This document shows, in pieces, positions 1 to 6,271 of a stretch of 9,978 bases of DNA. Numbering within the stretch: the first letter of the stretch is position 1; every line of letters begins with the position of its first letter. The notes below the pieces were generated by a model. That model was not told where the DNA came from. It did not search any database and saw only the letters and a list, made by a program, of their open reading frames with translations. The position numbers and the translations under genes were made by a program. Source of the stretch: Akkermansia muciniphila (GTDB lineage Bacteria > Verrucomicrobiota > Verrucomicrobiia > Verrucomicrobiales > V1-33); contig CALQKQ020000096.1 of the NCBI GenBank assembly GCA_943331195.2, forward strand, positions 1 to 9,978, written 5' to 3'.

Positions 1-98
1 ATCAGGTCCTCCGGCAGGTTGCGCGCGATGGCCGGGTCCAGCGGGCGGTGCTGGTCGAGGGTGTTTTTGAGGTGGTTGATGTCGGAGAAGGGATTCAT
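1..98 (-). CDS. Fic-family protein, N-terminus only (runs off the window)
   Basis: Only the first 32 residues are visible, starting at ATG 98-96. They contain the pattern LDQHRPLDPAIARNLPEDL, which resembles the segment just before the Fic core in many stand-alone Fic proteins (there of the type RPLPPxxxxxLREDL). Fic proteins usually transfer AMP or another phosphate-containing group from a nucleotide to a target hydroxyl, using an HPFxxGNGR motif that would lie beyond the window. Fic genes are commonly found between hsdS and hsdR in type I restriction loci, which fits this position. The gene follows the E2-like gene after 14 nt, with no clear ribosome binding site. Its GC content (73% in the first 60 bases) is far above that of the CBASS genes and close to that of hsdM, so it probably belongs to the original hsd operon. 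The catalytic motif cannot be checked here, so the family call rests on the N-terminus and the context. Confidence 0.6.
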   Translation of the reverse strand, partial: MNPFSDINHLKNTLDQHRPLDPAIARNLPEDL

Positions 99-112
99 GG
101 CTTTGATTCAAT

Positions 113-556
113 TTACGGCTTTTTGGGCGCATTGCCATGAGTGGCTTCAGGACCTAGCCACTTACCATCCAACTTGAAGAGTTCGTAGTAAACGAGCCAC
201 TCAGCAGTCCATGGAATAATTTTTTCGTAAAGGTTATCGTTGACCATCCAGGGCTGGTCGCGATGATCATACAAACATAGCCTCTCGTCTAAATACAAGT
301 GGATAGCGGATTGCCACCGTATTCTAGGCGAGAGAATCTTCACTCTGGGAATGCCACTTTTGGACAACTTGATTTGAACTCTGTAAGTCTCGCACTCTGG
401 ACAGGGCTGTATATCTCCAATGCACTCCAGCACACCTGGGCGCGCCTGCAAGGCACATGCAAAGCATGGGAAATACTTTTCCACTAGAAACTTCTGGCGG
501 ACCAGATGAAACCAAGGATCATGCTTCTTAATCGGAATGAATTTCTTCGTCGCCAT
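113..556 (-). CDS. Stand-alone E2-like protein of short type II CBASS
   Basis: A 147-residue protein matching the E2-like family found in CBASS operons that lack the E1-E2 fusion Cap2. The visible signature is HLYLDERLCLYDHRD (86-100), with the presumed catalytic cysteine C94, followed by IIPWTAEWLVYYELF (113-127) and GKWLGPEATH (131-140). These correspond to the family pattern of a cysteine in LCLY and a later PWxxEWLxxYExW block. In characterised type II CBASS, E2 chemistry acts on the C-terminus of the CD-NTase and raises its activity. That role is inferred here from family and neighbourhood. Unusual for the fold are five further cysteines, including two CxxC pairs (C31/C34 and C52/C55) that might bind zinc. 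The start codon lies inside the CD-NTase gene (29-nt overlap) and has no ribosome binding site, so translation probably depends on ribosomes finishing the upstream gene. No E1 or JAB peptidase gene is visible nearby. Confidence 0.85.
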   Translation of the reverse strand: MATKKFIPIKKHDPWFHLVRQKFLVEKYFPCFACALQARPGVLECIGDIQPCPECETYRVQIKLSKSGIPRVKILSPRIRWQSAIHLYLDERLCLYDHRDQPWMVNDNLYEKIIPWTAEWLVYYELFKLDGKWLGPEATHGNAPKKP

Positions 557-1781
557 AAAACTTGTGGGGGATATTTGCTGCTCCAGCGGAGCCGATTACG
601 CCTGCTCCGCTTGTTTTGGCACCTGTTTTCAGTTGTTCGACTTTCTCCAAGAGCGCCTTTCTCTTTCGCTCTTCCTGTTGGAGCTCATTTGTCCTGCTTG
701 GCAGTGCGACACCAAATGCCACACTGGCCGTTTTCTCTAAAAGTGCGGGATCTCGTGTTGTGCCAAGTGTCTTGAAGTGTTCTTTGGCGGCTTTGAGCCA
801 CTTCCAGAAGTTTTCTTCTAGCTTGAGGCTTGCATAATTAGGGTTAGGCCACTTGTCTGCAAAGTCTTCCACAGGGTTAATGGGATTGGGAACCCTTGGG
901 CGGCTTTCCCAAACAAAGGAGCCCATGCGCCCAAGAATACCAGCCAGCGCCGCCTCAACATCACTCTCTCCAGCATAAGCATGAGCGGCCAAGGTGGTAA
1001 TGATCACCGAGATCGGTTTTGAATCTAAATTCTTTTGAAACATCACTTCTCGGTGCCACTTCAGAAGTTGGACCACTTGTTGCAAAGGTGACTTCCACAG
1101 CCGGGCGGGCAGTTCATCCAAGCGCGCCGTTGCCCGTTTTTCGAACAACATTTGAGCTTGGCGCATCCGAGATTCGAACCAGATAGCATAGCCCTCGGAG
1201 TTACTGATAAGCCAGTTGTCTGAAATGCTGGAATAAGCAGGATGGCGGTCGTCTGTGATCAATCCGGCATGAGCTGCCACGTTTCCAGCGAGGGTGGCTT
1301 CTACTCCTTCTTTCACCATGGCTTCCTTGATCACGCCTAGGCGTGTTGCTTCTTCAGGTATAGATGGTACTACATCCATGTGGAAACTCAGATCATCTGC
1401 ATATGCGATGCGCCAGCAGCGATGCATCGCTTTGAGTTTTGACTCAATGTTTCGGGCAACACGGTAGTCTTCGAGATCCCGTCCGACCAAATTCTTCAAT
1501 TCTTTCTGTGTGTGTTTGAATTTCGATATGCCCATACGAAGACGGCACCCGACATCAAGGTCATAATCGCCCTCTTTGCCAACGGGCCGAATGACTGTGC
1601 CAAGACGGAACGAACCCTGTGGGTAGATGTGAGGCGAGTAGCTTGAACAGTGCGACTCCACGCGCCCAAACCATTTTCCCAAATCGAGGTATCGAGCTTC
1701 TGCTTTCTCATAAGCTCCGTCAGGCACATTAATCGCCTTGTAAAGTTCGGCAATGGGAGCGTGTTCGTATTTACTGTTCAT
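528..1781 (-). CDS. CD-NTase (cGAS/DncV-like nucleotidyltransferase) of CBASS
   Basis: A 417-residue CD-NTase that would make a cyclic di- or trinucleotide alarm signal on phage infection. The nucleotidyltransferase core is intact: PQGSFRLGTVIRP (54-66) carries the GS motif, GDYDLDVG (71-78) gives the first two metal-binding aspartates D74 and D76, and FHMDVVPS (133-140) gives the third, D136. The helical C-terminal half ends in a charged helix (about 364-385), a Gly/Ala/Ser-rich flexible stretch (386-402), then PHKFYG (405-410) and a seven-residue tail, DEEIHSD. A flexible tail is what type II CBASS uses for E2-dependent conjugation. The start at 1781 is chosen because its ATG overlaps the TGA of cap5 by 4 nt and GGAG lies 10 nt upstream; a 24-residue upstream extension is possible in frame but runs into cap5. 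The product nucleotide and exact CD-NTase clade cannot be read from the sequence. Confidence 0.93.
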   Translation of the reverse strand: MNSKYEHAPIAELYKAINVPDGAYEKAEARYLDLGKWFGRVESHCSSYSPHIYPQGSFRLGTVIRPVGKEGDYDLDVGCRLRMGISKFKHTQKELKNLVGRDLEDYRVARNIESKLKAMHRCWRIAYADDLSFHMDVVPSIPEEATRLGVIKEAMVKEGVEATLAGNVAAHAGLITDDRHPAYSSISDNWLISNSEGYAIWFESRMRQAQMLFEKRATARLDELPARLWKSPLQQVVQLLKWHREVMFQKNLDSKPISVIITTLAAHAYAGESDVEAALAGILGRMGSFVWESRPRVPNPINPVEDFADKWPNPNYASLKLEENFWKWLKAAKEHFKTLGTTRDPALLEKTASVAFGVALPSRTNELQQEERKRKALLEKVEQLKTGAKTSGAGVIGSAGAANIPHKFYGDEEIHSD

Positions 1782-2950
1782 GATTTTGGTTCTCCAATGG
1801 TGAGCGCGGGCACAAACCCGCCGAGCTTGTGATTCTGGTCGTAGATCTTCCAAGGAATGTCTGCCCTAGGCATCCGCAACCGGCCTAATTCTACGGCGCA
1901 CGAGACAGGCATGGCGGGGAAGATGGAAATGTGTGGCACGTGAGGGTAGGTCGCATTGATTTCAGCGATCAGTTTGCACACTTGATCGCGGAACATAGAT
2001 AGCTGCGCCTCTGATTGCATGACACGGTTGTGGCATTCTGGGACGGTGAGTTCCCAAATCGCGACGTCAGCACCGACTACTTGGGCGATGCGGTCGGGCG
2101 TGATCTTTACGCTGAGCGAGAAGACCAACACTGGCTGGCCTCCCTTCCCCGTGGGCCGATTGACGAAAAACTGGAATCCATCTGGATGATCTTTCCATTT
2201 CCAATTGGGGGATGGTTCCCTATGAAGTTGATAAACACTCGCTGGAACCTTGTCCGTAAACAAGGTTCCCAACAGAATCAGCAGCGGCTGGTCGGCTCTG
2301 GCAAAGATTGAAAAATGATTTGGTTTGGCGTCTTCAATGCGAGGCCGGATTTCGCGTTCAAACTTTGCGCGAAGATGCGCTTCTTCTGTCACCCAGAAGC
2401 TTGATGATTTGTCTTCGTGTTCACACTTTAGTGACAAGTCAATTGCACGTGACTCGGCCGGGTTCCAGTTTGGGAACATTGCCTTCATCGCCAATGCGGG
2501 ATCTAGCGGAGAATTCACATCACCGATCTTTCCGCCGTAGAGCAAGACATGTGATCGTTTGCTTGGGTTAATGCCTGTAACCATTTCGACGCGGTCCTCG
2601 TGTTGACGCTTCCATTGACGAAGCAGTTCCGTGGAATATCGGACGCCTTCCGTGTCTTCGTCGATCAGCTTATGACACTTCCGGCAGACTAGGATGAGGT
2701 TCTCAACACTATTGAGGTCTTTGGGCGTTCCCCAAAATCCTTTCCAACCACGTGGGCCATCCTCCGAGAATGAGTAGATGTGCGCCATTTCTGCGGCATT
2801 TACCGGCTCCTGCGTCACGGATGATCTATAAATAATTTCATTGCAGTCATCGAACTCGCAACGACCCGCCGCTCGCGCCCAGAGCACTCGCTCGGCCTTG
2901 TTGTCGATTGCACGTGTGATGTGGGTCACGGTTTTCTTCTGTTTGCTCAT
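1778..2950 (-). CDS. cap5: Cap5, HNH-SAVED effector nuclease of CBASS
   Basis: A 390-residue two-domain effector. Residues about 15-110 form an HNH nuclease: C31xxxxC36, MAHI with H57 as the likely catalytic general base, and NLILVCRKCHKLID (84-97) with N84, C89, C92 and H93 completing the zinc-supported beta-beta-alpha-metal fold. Residues about 165-387 form a SAVED domain, the cyclic-nucleotide sensor. Recognisable parts are FSIFARADQPLLILLG (213-228), ALSV-like strand LSVKITPDRI (279-288), HISIFPAMPVSCAVELGR (340-357) and the closing DIPWKIYDQN/GGFVPALTI (364-385). Characterised Cap5 proteins bind the product of their partner CD-NTase, oligomerise and degrade double-stranded DNA. The start at 2950 is fixed by a strong GGAGG site 7 nt upstream and by the TAATG junction with hsdS; the gene ends in a 4-nt overlap with the CD-NTase. 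Which nucleotide activates it is unknown. Sampled GC is about 47-55%. Confidence 0.93.
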   Translation of the reverse strand: MSKQKKTVTHITRAIDNKAERVLWARAAGRCEFDDCNEIIYRSSVTQEPVNAAEMAHIYSFSEDGPRGWKGFWGTPKDLNSVENLILVCRKCHKLIDEDTEGVRYSTELLRQWKRQHEDRVEMVTGINPSKRSHVLLYGGKIGDVNSPLDPALAMKAMFPNWNPAESRAIDLSLKCEHEDKSSSFWVTEEAHLRAKFEREIRPRIEDAKPNHFSIFARADQPLLILLGTLFTDKVPASVYQLHREPSPNWKWKDHPDGFQFFVNRPTGKGGQPVLVFSLSVKITPDRIAQVVGADVAIWELTVPECHNRVMQSEAQLSMFRDQVCKLIAEINATYPHVPHISIFPAMPVSCAVELGRLRMPRADIPWKIYDQNHKLGGFVPALTIGEPKS

Positions 2951-4179
2951 TACTTTACCTCCCGAGTTTGAGTTTTCACCCGGAGCTTCCCCGTCAGCAG
3001 GCGCTGCATCAGGCCTCGCTTTTGTTGATCGAGGGCGGTGCGTTGGGCGCGGAGGAGGGTGAGTTCGGCTTGGGCGGTGTCGAGGATGGCGGCGATTTTC
3101 TGCTGCTCCTCGATGGATGGGCACGGAAAGGTGAATTCACCTAGATCGGAAAAGTAGATGCGGATTCGCACACTGCCATTGCCTCCACGTGTCACGAACG
3201 AATGCCATATCCAGCTGCGTCGCAGATGGTCGAGGTAGTTTGGAAGCAGTCTGTTTTCATGGCAGCGGAAGACCACGTAATCGCCGCTGACCATCACGGT
3301 TTCTTTTCCCTGCCAACGAGCGATGGATCCAATGTTGATCCTCATGGGATTGTAGGCAAACCAGTTGGGTTCCAGCCGTTTGCAACGGTCGAAGGACTCG
3401 CCTTTCACATGGTCTCGCATTGGCACGACACCATCGGCTTTCGTCACGCCATAGAGACTGGCAGTTCCCATTCGCCCCTTGTTTTGCTCCGATTTATTCT
3501 CGGCCACTTCTCCAAGTGCAACCTTTTTCCATTTTCCTTTAAAGCCAGACACACGTTTCCTGCCGGTCAGCAATTGTTGCATGAGGGCCTTCTTGCGGCG
3601 ATCTTGGGCTTCAATGAGGGCGTCCAGCTTTTCGAGGGCTTCGTCCCAGGTGCTCAGAATGTCCGAGATTTTGCGTTGTTCGGATTGCGAAGGGAACAAC
3701 AATTTCAGCGAAGCAAGGTCGCGCCAGTAGATGGCGGCGACGCTGGTCGTTCCAATAGCAATTCGTCGAAGCTGACGAATCCCGTTGTGTGAATTGAACC
3801 AGAGGTTCGCAAATTCGTTCACCAACCCCTTTTCCGGCTTCAACTCAATTCGCATTAGATTGTTGTTAAATGCAGCCACGGCCTCCTCACCACGCCACAA
3901 CGCAACTTTACCAACCAAGTCGAGACTGTTTCTAGTGTTGAGAAGAAGGTCCTGCGGTTTTAGGTAGTTCCTTGATGCAATTGCAATGGACTCGTCAACT
4001 TTTTCCAGCTTGTCGAGGTTGATGATCCCCCCACGTCCAATGTTGATCATCTTCACGAGCGGAATGCCTGTGCCTGCGACCGAACTAGGGTAATCGCCAC
4101 CAAGTTGAGTGTTGGACACAAGTGAGCTCAGCTTTGCCTGCGTCCATCCAGTTGGCGTTGCTTGAAGTTGCGCATTCAT
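2950..4179 (-). CDS. hsdS: Type I restriction-modification specificity subunit HsdS
   Basis: A 409-residue specificity subunit with the usual pseudo-twofold layout. Target-recognition domain 1 covers about 10-163, followed by conserved coiled coil 1 (PSQSEQRKISDIL from 163, ending in KKALMQQLLTGRKR at 196-209). Target-recognition domain 2 covers about 216-353, followed by conserved coiled coil 2 (PSIEEQQKIAAIL from 354, ending in KRGLMQRLLTGKLR at 387-400). HsdS determines the bipartite DNA target and joins two HsdM to form the methyltransferase, or HsdM plus HsdR to form the restriction enzyme. The ATG at 4179 overlaps the TGA of hsdM by 4 nt and is preceded by a GGAGGAG site 8 nt upstream; a much longer in-frame extension would lie wholly in hsdM and is not used. 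The two TRD blocks sampled are 47% GC, the C-terminal repeat 67%. The DNA target cannot be predicted from the sequence. Confidence 0.96.
   Translation of the reverse strand: MNAQLQATPTGWTQAKLSSLVSNTQLGGDYPSSVAGTGIPLVKMINIGRGGIINLDKLEKVDESIAIASRNYLKPQDLLLNTRNSLDLVGKVALWRGEEAVAAFNNNLMRIELKPEKGLVNEFANLWFNSHNGIRQLRRIAIGTTSVAAIYWRDLASLKLLFPSQSEQRKISDILSTWDEALEKLDALIEAQDRRKKALMQQLLTGRKRVSGFKGKWKKVALGEVAENKSEQNKGRMGTASLYGVTKADGVVPMRDHVKGESFDRCKRLEPNWFAYNPMRINIGSIARWQGKETVMVSGDYVVFRCHENRLLPNYLDHLRRSWIWHSFVTRGGNGSVRIRIYFSDLGEFTFPCPSIEEQQKIAAILDTAQAELTLLRAQRTALDQQKRGLMQRLLTGKLRVKTQTREVK
2957..2963 (-). promoter_or_regulatory. Ribosome binding site of cap5 within the end of hsdS
   Basis: On the minus strand this reads GGGAGGT and stands 7 nt before the cap5 ATG. 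It is the best Shine-Dalgarno sequence in the operon and lies inside the last codons of hsdS. It decides the cap5 start at 2950 over an in-frame extension of 58 residues. Together with the shared TAATG it permits both direct initiation and re-initiation by ribosomes that finish hsdS. Confidence 0.8.
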
Positions 4180-5666
4180 ACCCCCATCTCCTCCAAGTAG
4201 GCCTGCATTTTGACCCGAACGGTGGCGAGTTCGGATTCCAGGCGGTTTATGTCGGCCTGCACGGCATTGAGGTCGATCTCGGCTTCCTCTTCGAAGGTAT
4301 CCACATAGCGGGGGATGTTGAGATTGAAGTCGTTGTCGGCGATTTCCTGTGGTGTGGCGCGGTAGGCGTATTTTTCGACGTTGTGGAAGGTCTGAAAGGT
4401 GGCGGTGATCTTTTGGACGTGTTCCTCGGTGAGGATGTTTTGGTTTTTGGCGTCCTTGAATTCGCGGGAGGCATCGATGAAGAGGACATCGCCGTGGGTT
4501 TTGGCTTTGTTGAAGAGGAGGATGGCGGCGGGGATGCCGGTGCCGAAGAAGAGATTGGCGGGCAGGCCGATGACGGCTTCGAGGAGGTTTTCTTCGATGA
4601 GTTTTTGCCGGATCTTCCCCTCGGCGGCCCCGCGGAAGAGGACGCCGTGGGGGACGACGACGCCGACCTTGCCGGTGCCGGCGCGGGCGGTCTCGATCAT
4701 GTGGGTGATGAAGGCCCAGTCGCCCTTGGATTTGGGAGGCAGGCCGCGGTGGAAGCGGTGGTAGGGATCGGCGGCGGCGTCCTCGTAGCCCCACTTATCC
4801 AGGGAGAAGGGCATATTGGCGACGACGATGTCGAACTTCATCAACTGGTCGTTTTCGACGAGCCGGGGATTCCGCAAGGTATCGCCCCACTCGATGCGGA
4901 AGTTGTCCATGCCGTGGAGGAACATATTCATGCGGCAGAGGGCGTGGGTGGTGCCATTGCTCTCCTGGCCGAAGAGGGCAAAGTCGCGCTCATCGGCCTG
5001 GCGGCCTACCTTGATGAGCAGGGAGCCGGAGCCGCTGGTGGGGTCGCAGATGGTATCGCCTTTTTTCGGGGAGAGCAGGAGGGCGAGGAGCCGGGAGACC
5101 ATGCCGGGCGTGTAGAATTCCCCGGCCTTTTTTCCCGCATCCGAGGCGAAGCGCTCGAGGAGGTACTCATAGACGTTTCCAATGATATCTTCCTCGCCGA
5201 CGGCGGAAGGGCGGAGGTCGAGCCGGGGGTCGGCAAAGTCCTGGAGGAGGAGCTTGAGCCGGGCGTTGCGGTCGCGGGTTTGACCGAGTTTGTTTTCGGA
5301 ATTGAAATCGACCTCGCGGAAGACGCCTTCCAATTTGGCTTTATTGGCCTCTTCAATGCCTGACAGGGCGATGTTCATGCGCTCGCCGATGTCGGGTTCA
5401 TTCCGCTGGGCGTAGAGGCTGAGGAAATCGCAGCCGTCCGGCAACTGGAAGCGCTCGCGGGCGAGGCGGCGGGCGACGCGCTGCTCATCGCCTTTGTATT
5501 CCTTCAAGTAGGCGTCCCGGTGATCCCGCCAGACGTCCGACATGTATTTCCAGAAAAGCATCACCAGGATGTAGTTCCGGTAATTCTCGGCATCGACGAC
5601 GCCGCGAAAGGTATCGCAGGCGCGCCAGGCGACGTCGTTGATTTCAGATTGGTTGATTTTGGCCAT
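4176..5666 (-). CDS. hsdM: Type I restriction-modification methyltransferase subunit HsdM
   Basis: A 496-residue N6-adenine DNA methyltransferase subunit, full length for the family. The N-terminal helical HsdM domain covers about 6-140. The AdoMet-binding motif I is DPTSGSGSLL (208-217), preceded by GEFYTPGMVSRLL (182-194), which is typical of HsdM. The catalytic motif IV reads NMPF (284-287) within VVANMPFSLDKWG instead of the usual NPPF or NPPY. The Asn, second Pro and aromatic residue are kept, so activity is likely. VGVVVPHGVLFRG (334-346) and GLPANLFFGTGIPAAIL (367-383) are further family landmarks. The C-terminal helix (about 463-490) should contact HsdS. The gene follows the HsdS-like gene after 17 nt and overlaps hsdS by 4 nt. 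No Shine-Dalgarno sequence precedes the ATG, but the start MAKINQSEIN is the conserved one. Sampled GC is 65-70%. Confidence 0.97.
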   Translation of the reverse strand: MAKINQSEINDVAWRACDTFRGVVDAENYRNYILVMLFWKYMSDVWRDHRDAYLKEYKGDEQRVARRLARERFQLPDGCDFLSLYAQRNEPDIGERMNIALSGIEEANKAKLEGVFREVDFNSENKLGQTRDRNARLKLLLQDFADPRLDLRPSAVGEEDIIGNVYEYLLERFASDAGKKAGEFYTPGMVSRLLALLLSPKKGDTICDPTSGSGSLLIKVGRQADERDFALFGQESNGTTHALCRMNMFLHGMDNFRIEWGDTLRNPRLVENDQLMKFDIVVANMPFSLDKWGYEDAAADPYHRFHRGLPPKSKGDWAFITHMIETARAGTGKVGVVVPHGVLFRGAAEGKIRQKLIEENLLEAVIGLPANLFFGTGIPAAILLFNKAKTHGDVLFIDASREFKDAKNQNILTEEHVQKITATFQTFHNVEKYAYRATPQEIADNDFNLNIPRYVDTFEEEAEIDLNAVQADINRLESELATVRVKMQAYLEEMGV

Positions 5667-5683
5667 GGAAGCAGGAAGGGAAA

Positions 5684-6271
5684 TTAAGAGGAAGCAGCGG
5701 CGCGGTGGAGTCGGTGTTGGAAGTAGGTGGACTGGAGTGTGGAGAGCTCCGCGGAGAGTTGGCGCTCCTGGAGGGCGAGGGCATCCAGGGCGACGATAGC
5801 AGCCTGCCGGGAAAGGGACGGGAGAACAATGGATAGTTCTTCAAGGTCTCGGCGCTGCAAGGTCTGCACGAGGGTGCCCTTGCGGCGTTCCGCAAAATGG
5901 GTGGCGGCAGGCGTGCTGCGGAGGAGCCACGCGATATAGGCCGGCAAAGCCAGCTCGGGTTTTACCCGTAGGATGAAGAACTGGGCCCCGACAATGATAG
6001 GGGTCTCCGGGAGGTCAAAAACGCAGGCCGTGGTGCGGAGGCCGCGGTTCGGAAAAAGGATATCGCCGACCCGGAGAACCAGGTCCGGCCGGATTTTCTC
6101 TCCGGGCTCAAATTGCAGCAGGCCCCCGGAGCGCAGGACGCCATCGTCTGAGATATCGCTGATACGGATCATGCGGCAAGACCCCTGGGGGTCAGGACGA
6201 GTTGCGTCCCGACCCCGCAGGGTAGCCCCCATGCGGATTTCAGCGAGAGCTCCGATGAGGGCGAGGTTCAT
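5684..6271 (-). CDS. Short HsdS-like protein with a single target-recognition domain
   Basis: A 195-residue protein that resembles half of an HsdS. It has one TRD-like region (about 5-150), with ISDISDDGV (38-46), LRVGDILFPNRG (66-77) and the tail block KGTLVQTLQRRDLEELSIVLPSL (131-153, of which only the shape matters here), followed by one coiled-coil helix of about 40 residues (154-192). That equals one TRD plus one conserved repeat, where the full HsdS of this operon has two of each. It may dimerise to give a symmetric specificity subunit, or pair with HsdM as an alternative or regulatory partner; neither is shown. The ATG at 6271 overlaps the stop of the preceding gene by 4 nt and has GGAG 5 nt upstream. 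A GTG two codons earlier is possible but overlaps that GGAG. It shows no obvious truncation and keeps its place in the coupled operon, so it does not look like a decayed gene. Confidence 0.75.
   Translation of the reverse strand: MNLALIGALAEIRMGATLRGRDATRPDPQGSCRMIRISDISDDGVLRSGGLLQFEPGEKIRPDLVLRVGDILFPNRGLRTTACVFDLPETPIIVGAQFFILRVKPELALPAYIAWLLRSTPAATHFAERRKGTLVQTLQRRDLEELSIVLPSLSRQAAIVALDALALQERQLSAELSTLQSTYFQHRLHRAAASS

Larger units (their letters stand above)
113..2950 (-). other. Short type II CBASS cassette inside a type I R-M operon
   Basis: The three genes cap5, CD-NTase and E2-like protein form a complete effector-synthase-conjugation set. The absence of an E1-E2 fusion (Cap2) and a JAB protease (Cap3) places it in the short or E2-only type II CBASS group. 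The cassette lies exactly between the stop of hsdS and the start of fic. Counted 60-base blocks inside it give 48-55% GC (for example 48% at 721-780 and at 1381-1440), against 65-70% in hsdM and 73% at the start of fic. I saw no direct repeats, transposase or attachment site at its borders. Confidence 0.85.

Noticed and set aside
528..1853. CD-NTase with a 24-residue N-terminal extension
   Set aside because: The extension overlaps cap5 by about 75 bases and has no family likeness. The ATG at 1781 forms the ATGA overlap seen at other junctions of this operon.
1778..3124. cap5 with a 58-residue N-terminal extension
   Set aside because: The extension is Arg/Pro-rich shadow of hsdS. The ATG at 2950 has GGAGG at 7 nt and the HNH domain starts soon after it.
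2950..4794. hsdS starting some 205 residues further upstream
   Set aside because: The extra part lies inside hsdM in another frame and reads as Arg/Pro-rich shadow sequence. The ATG at 4179 has a Shine-Dalgarno site and the 4-nt overlap.
4122..5363. Plus-strand open frame of 413 codons opposite hsdM
   Set aside because: Composition is dominated by Gly, Glu, Val and Ala with no domain likeness, and it is antisense to a well-conserved hsdM.
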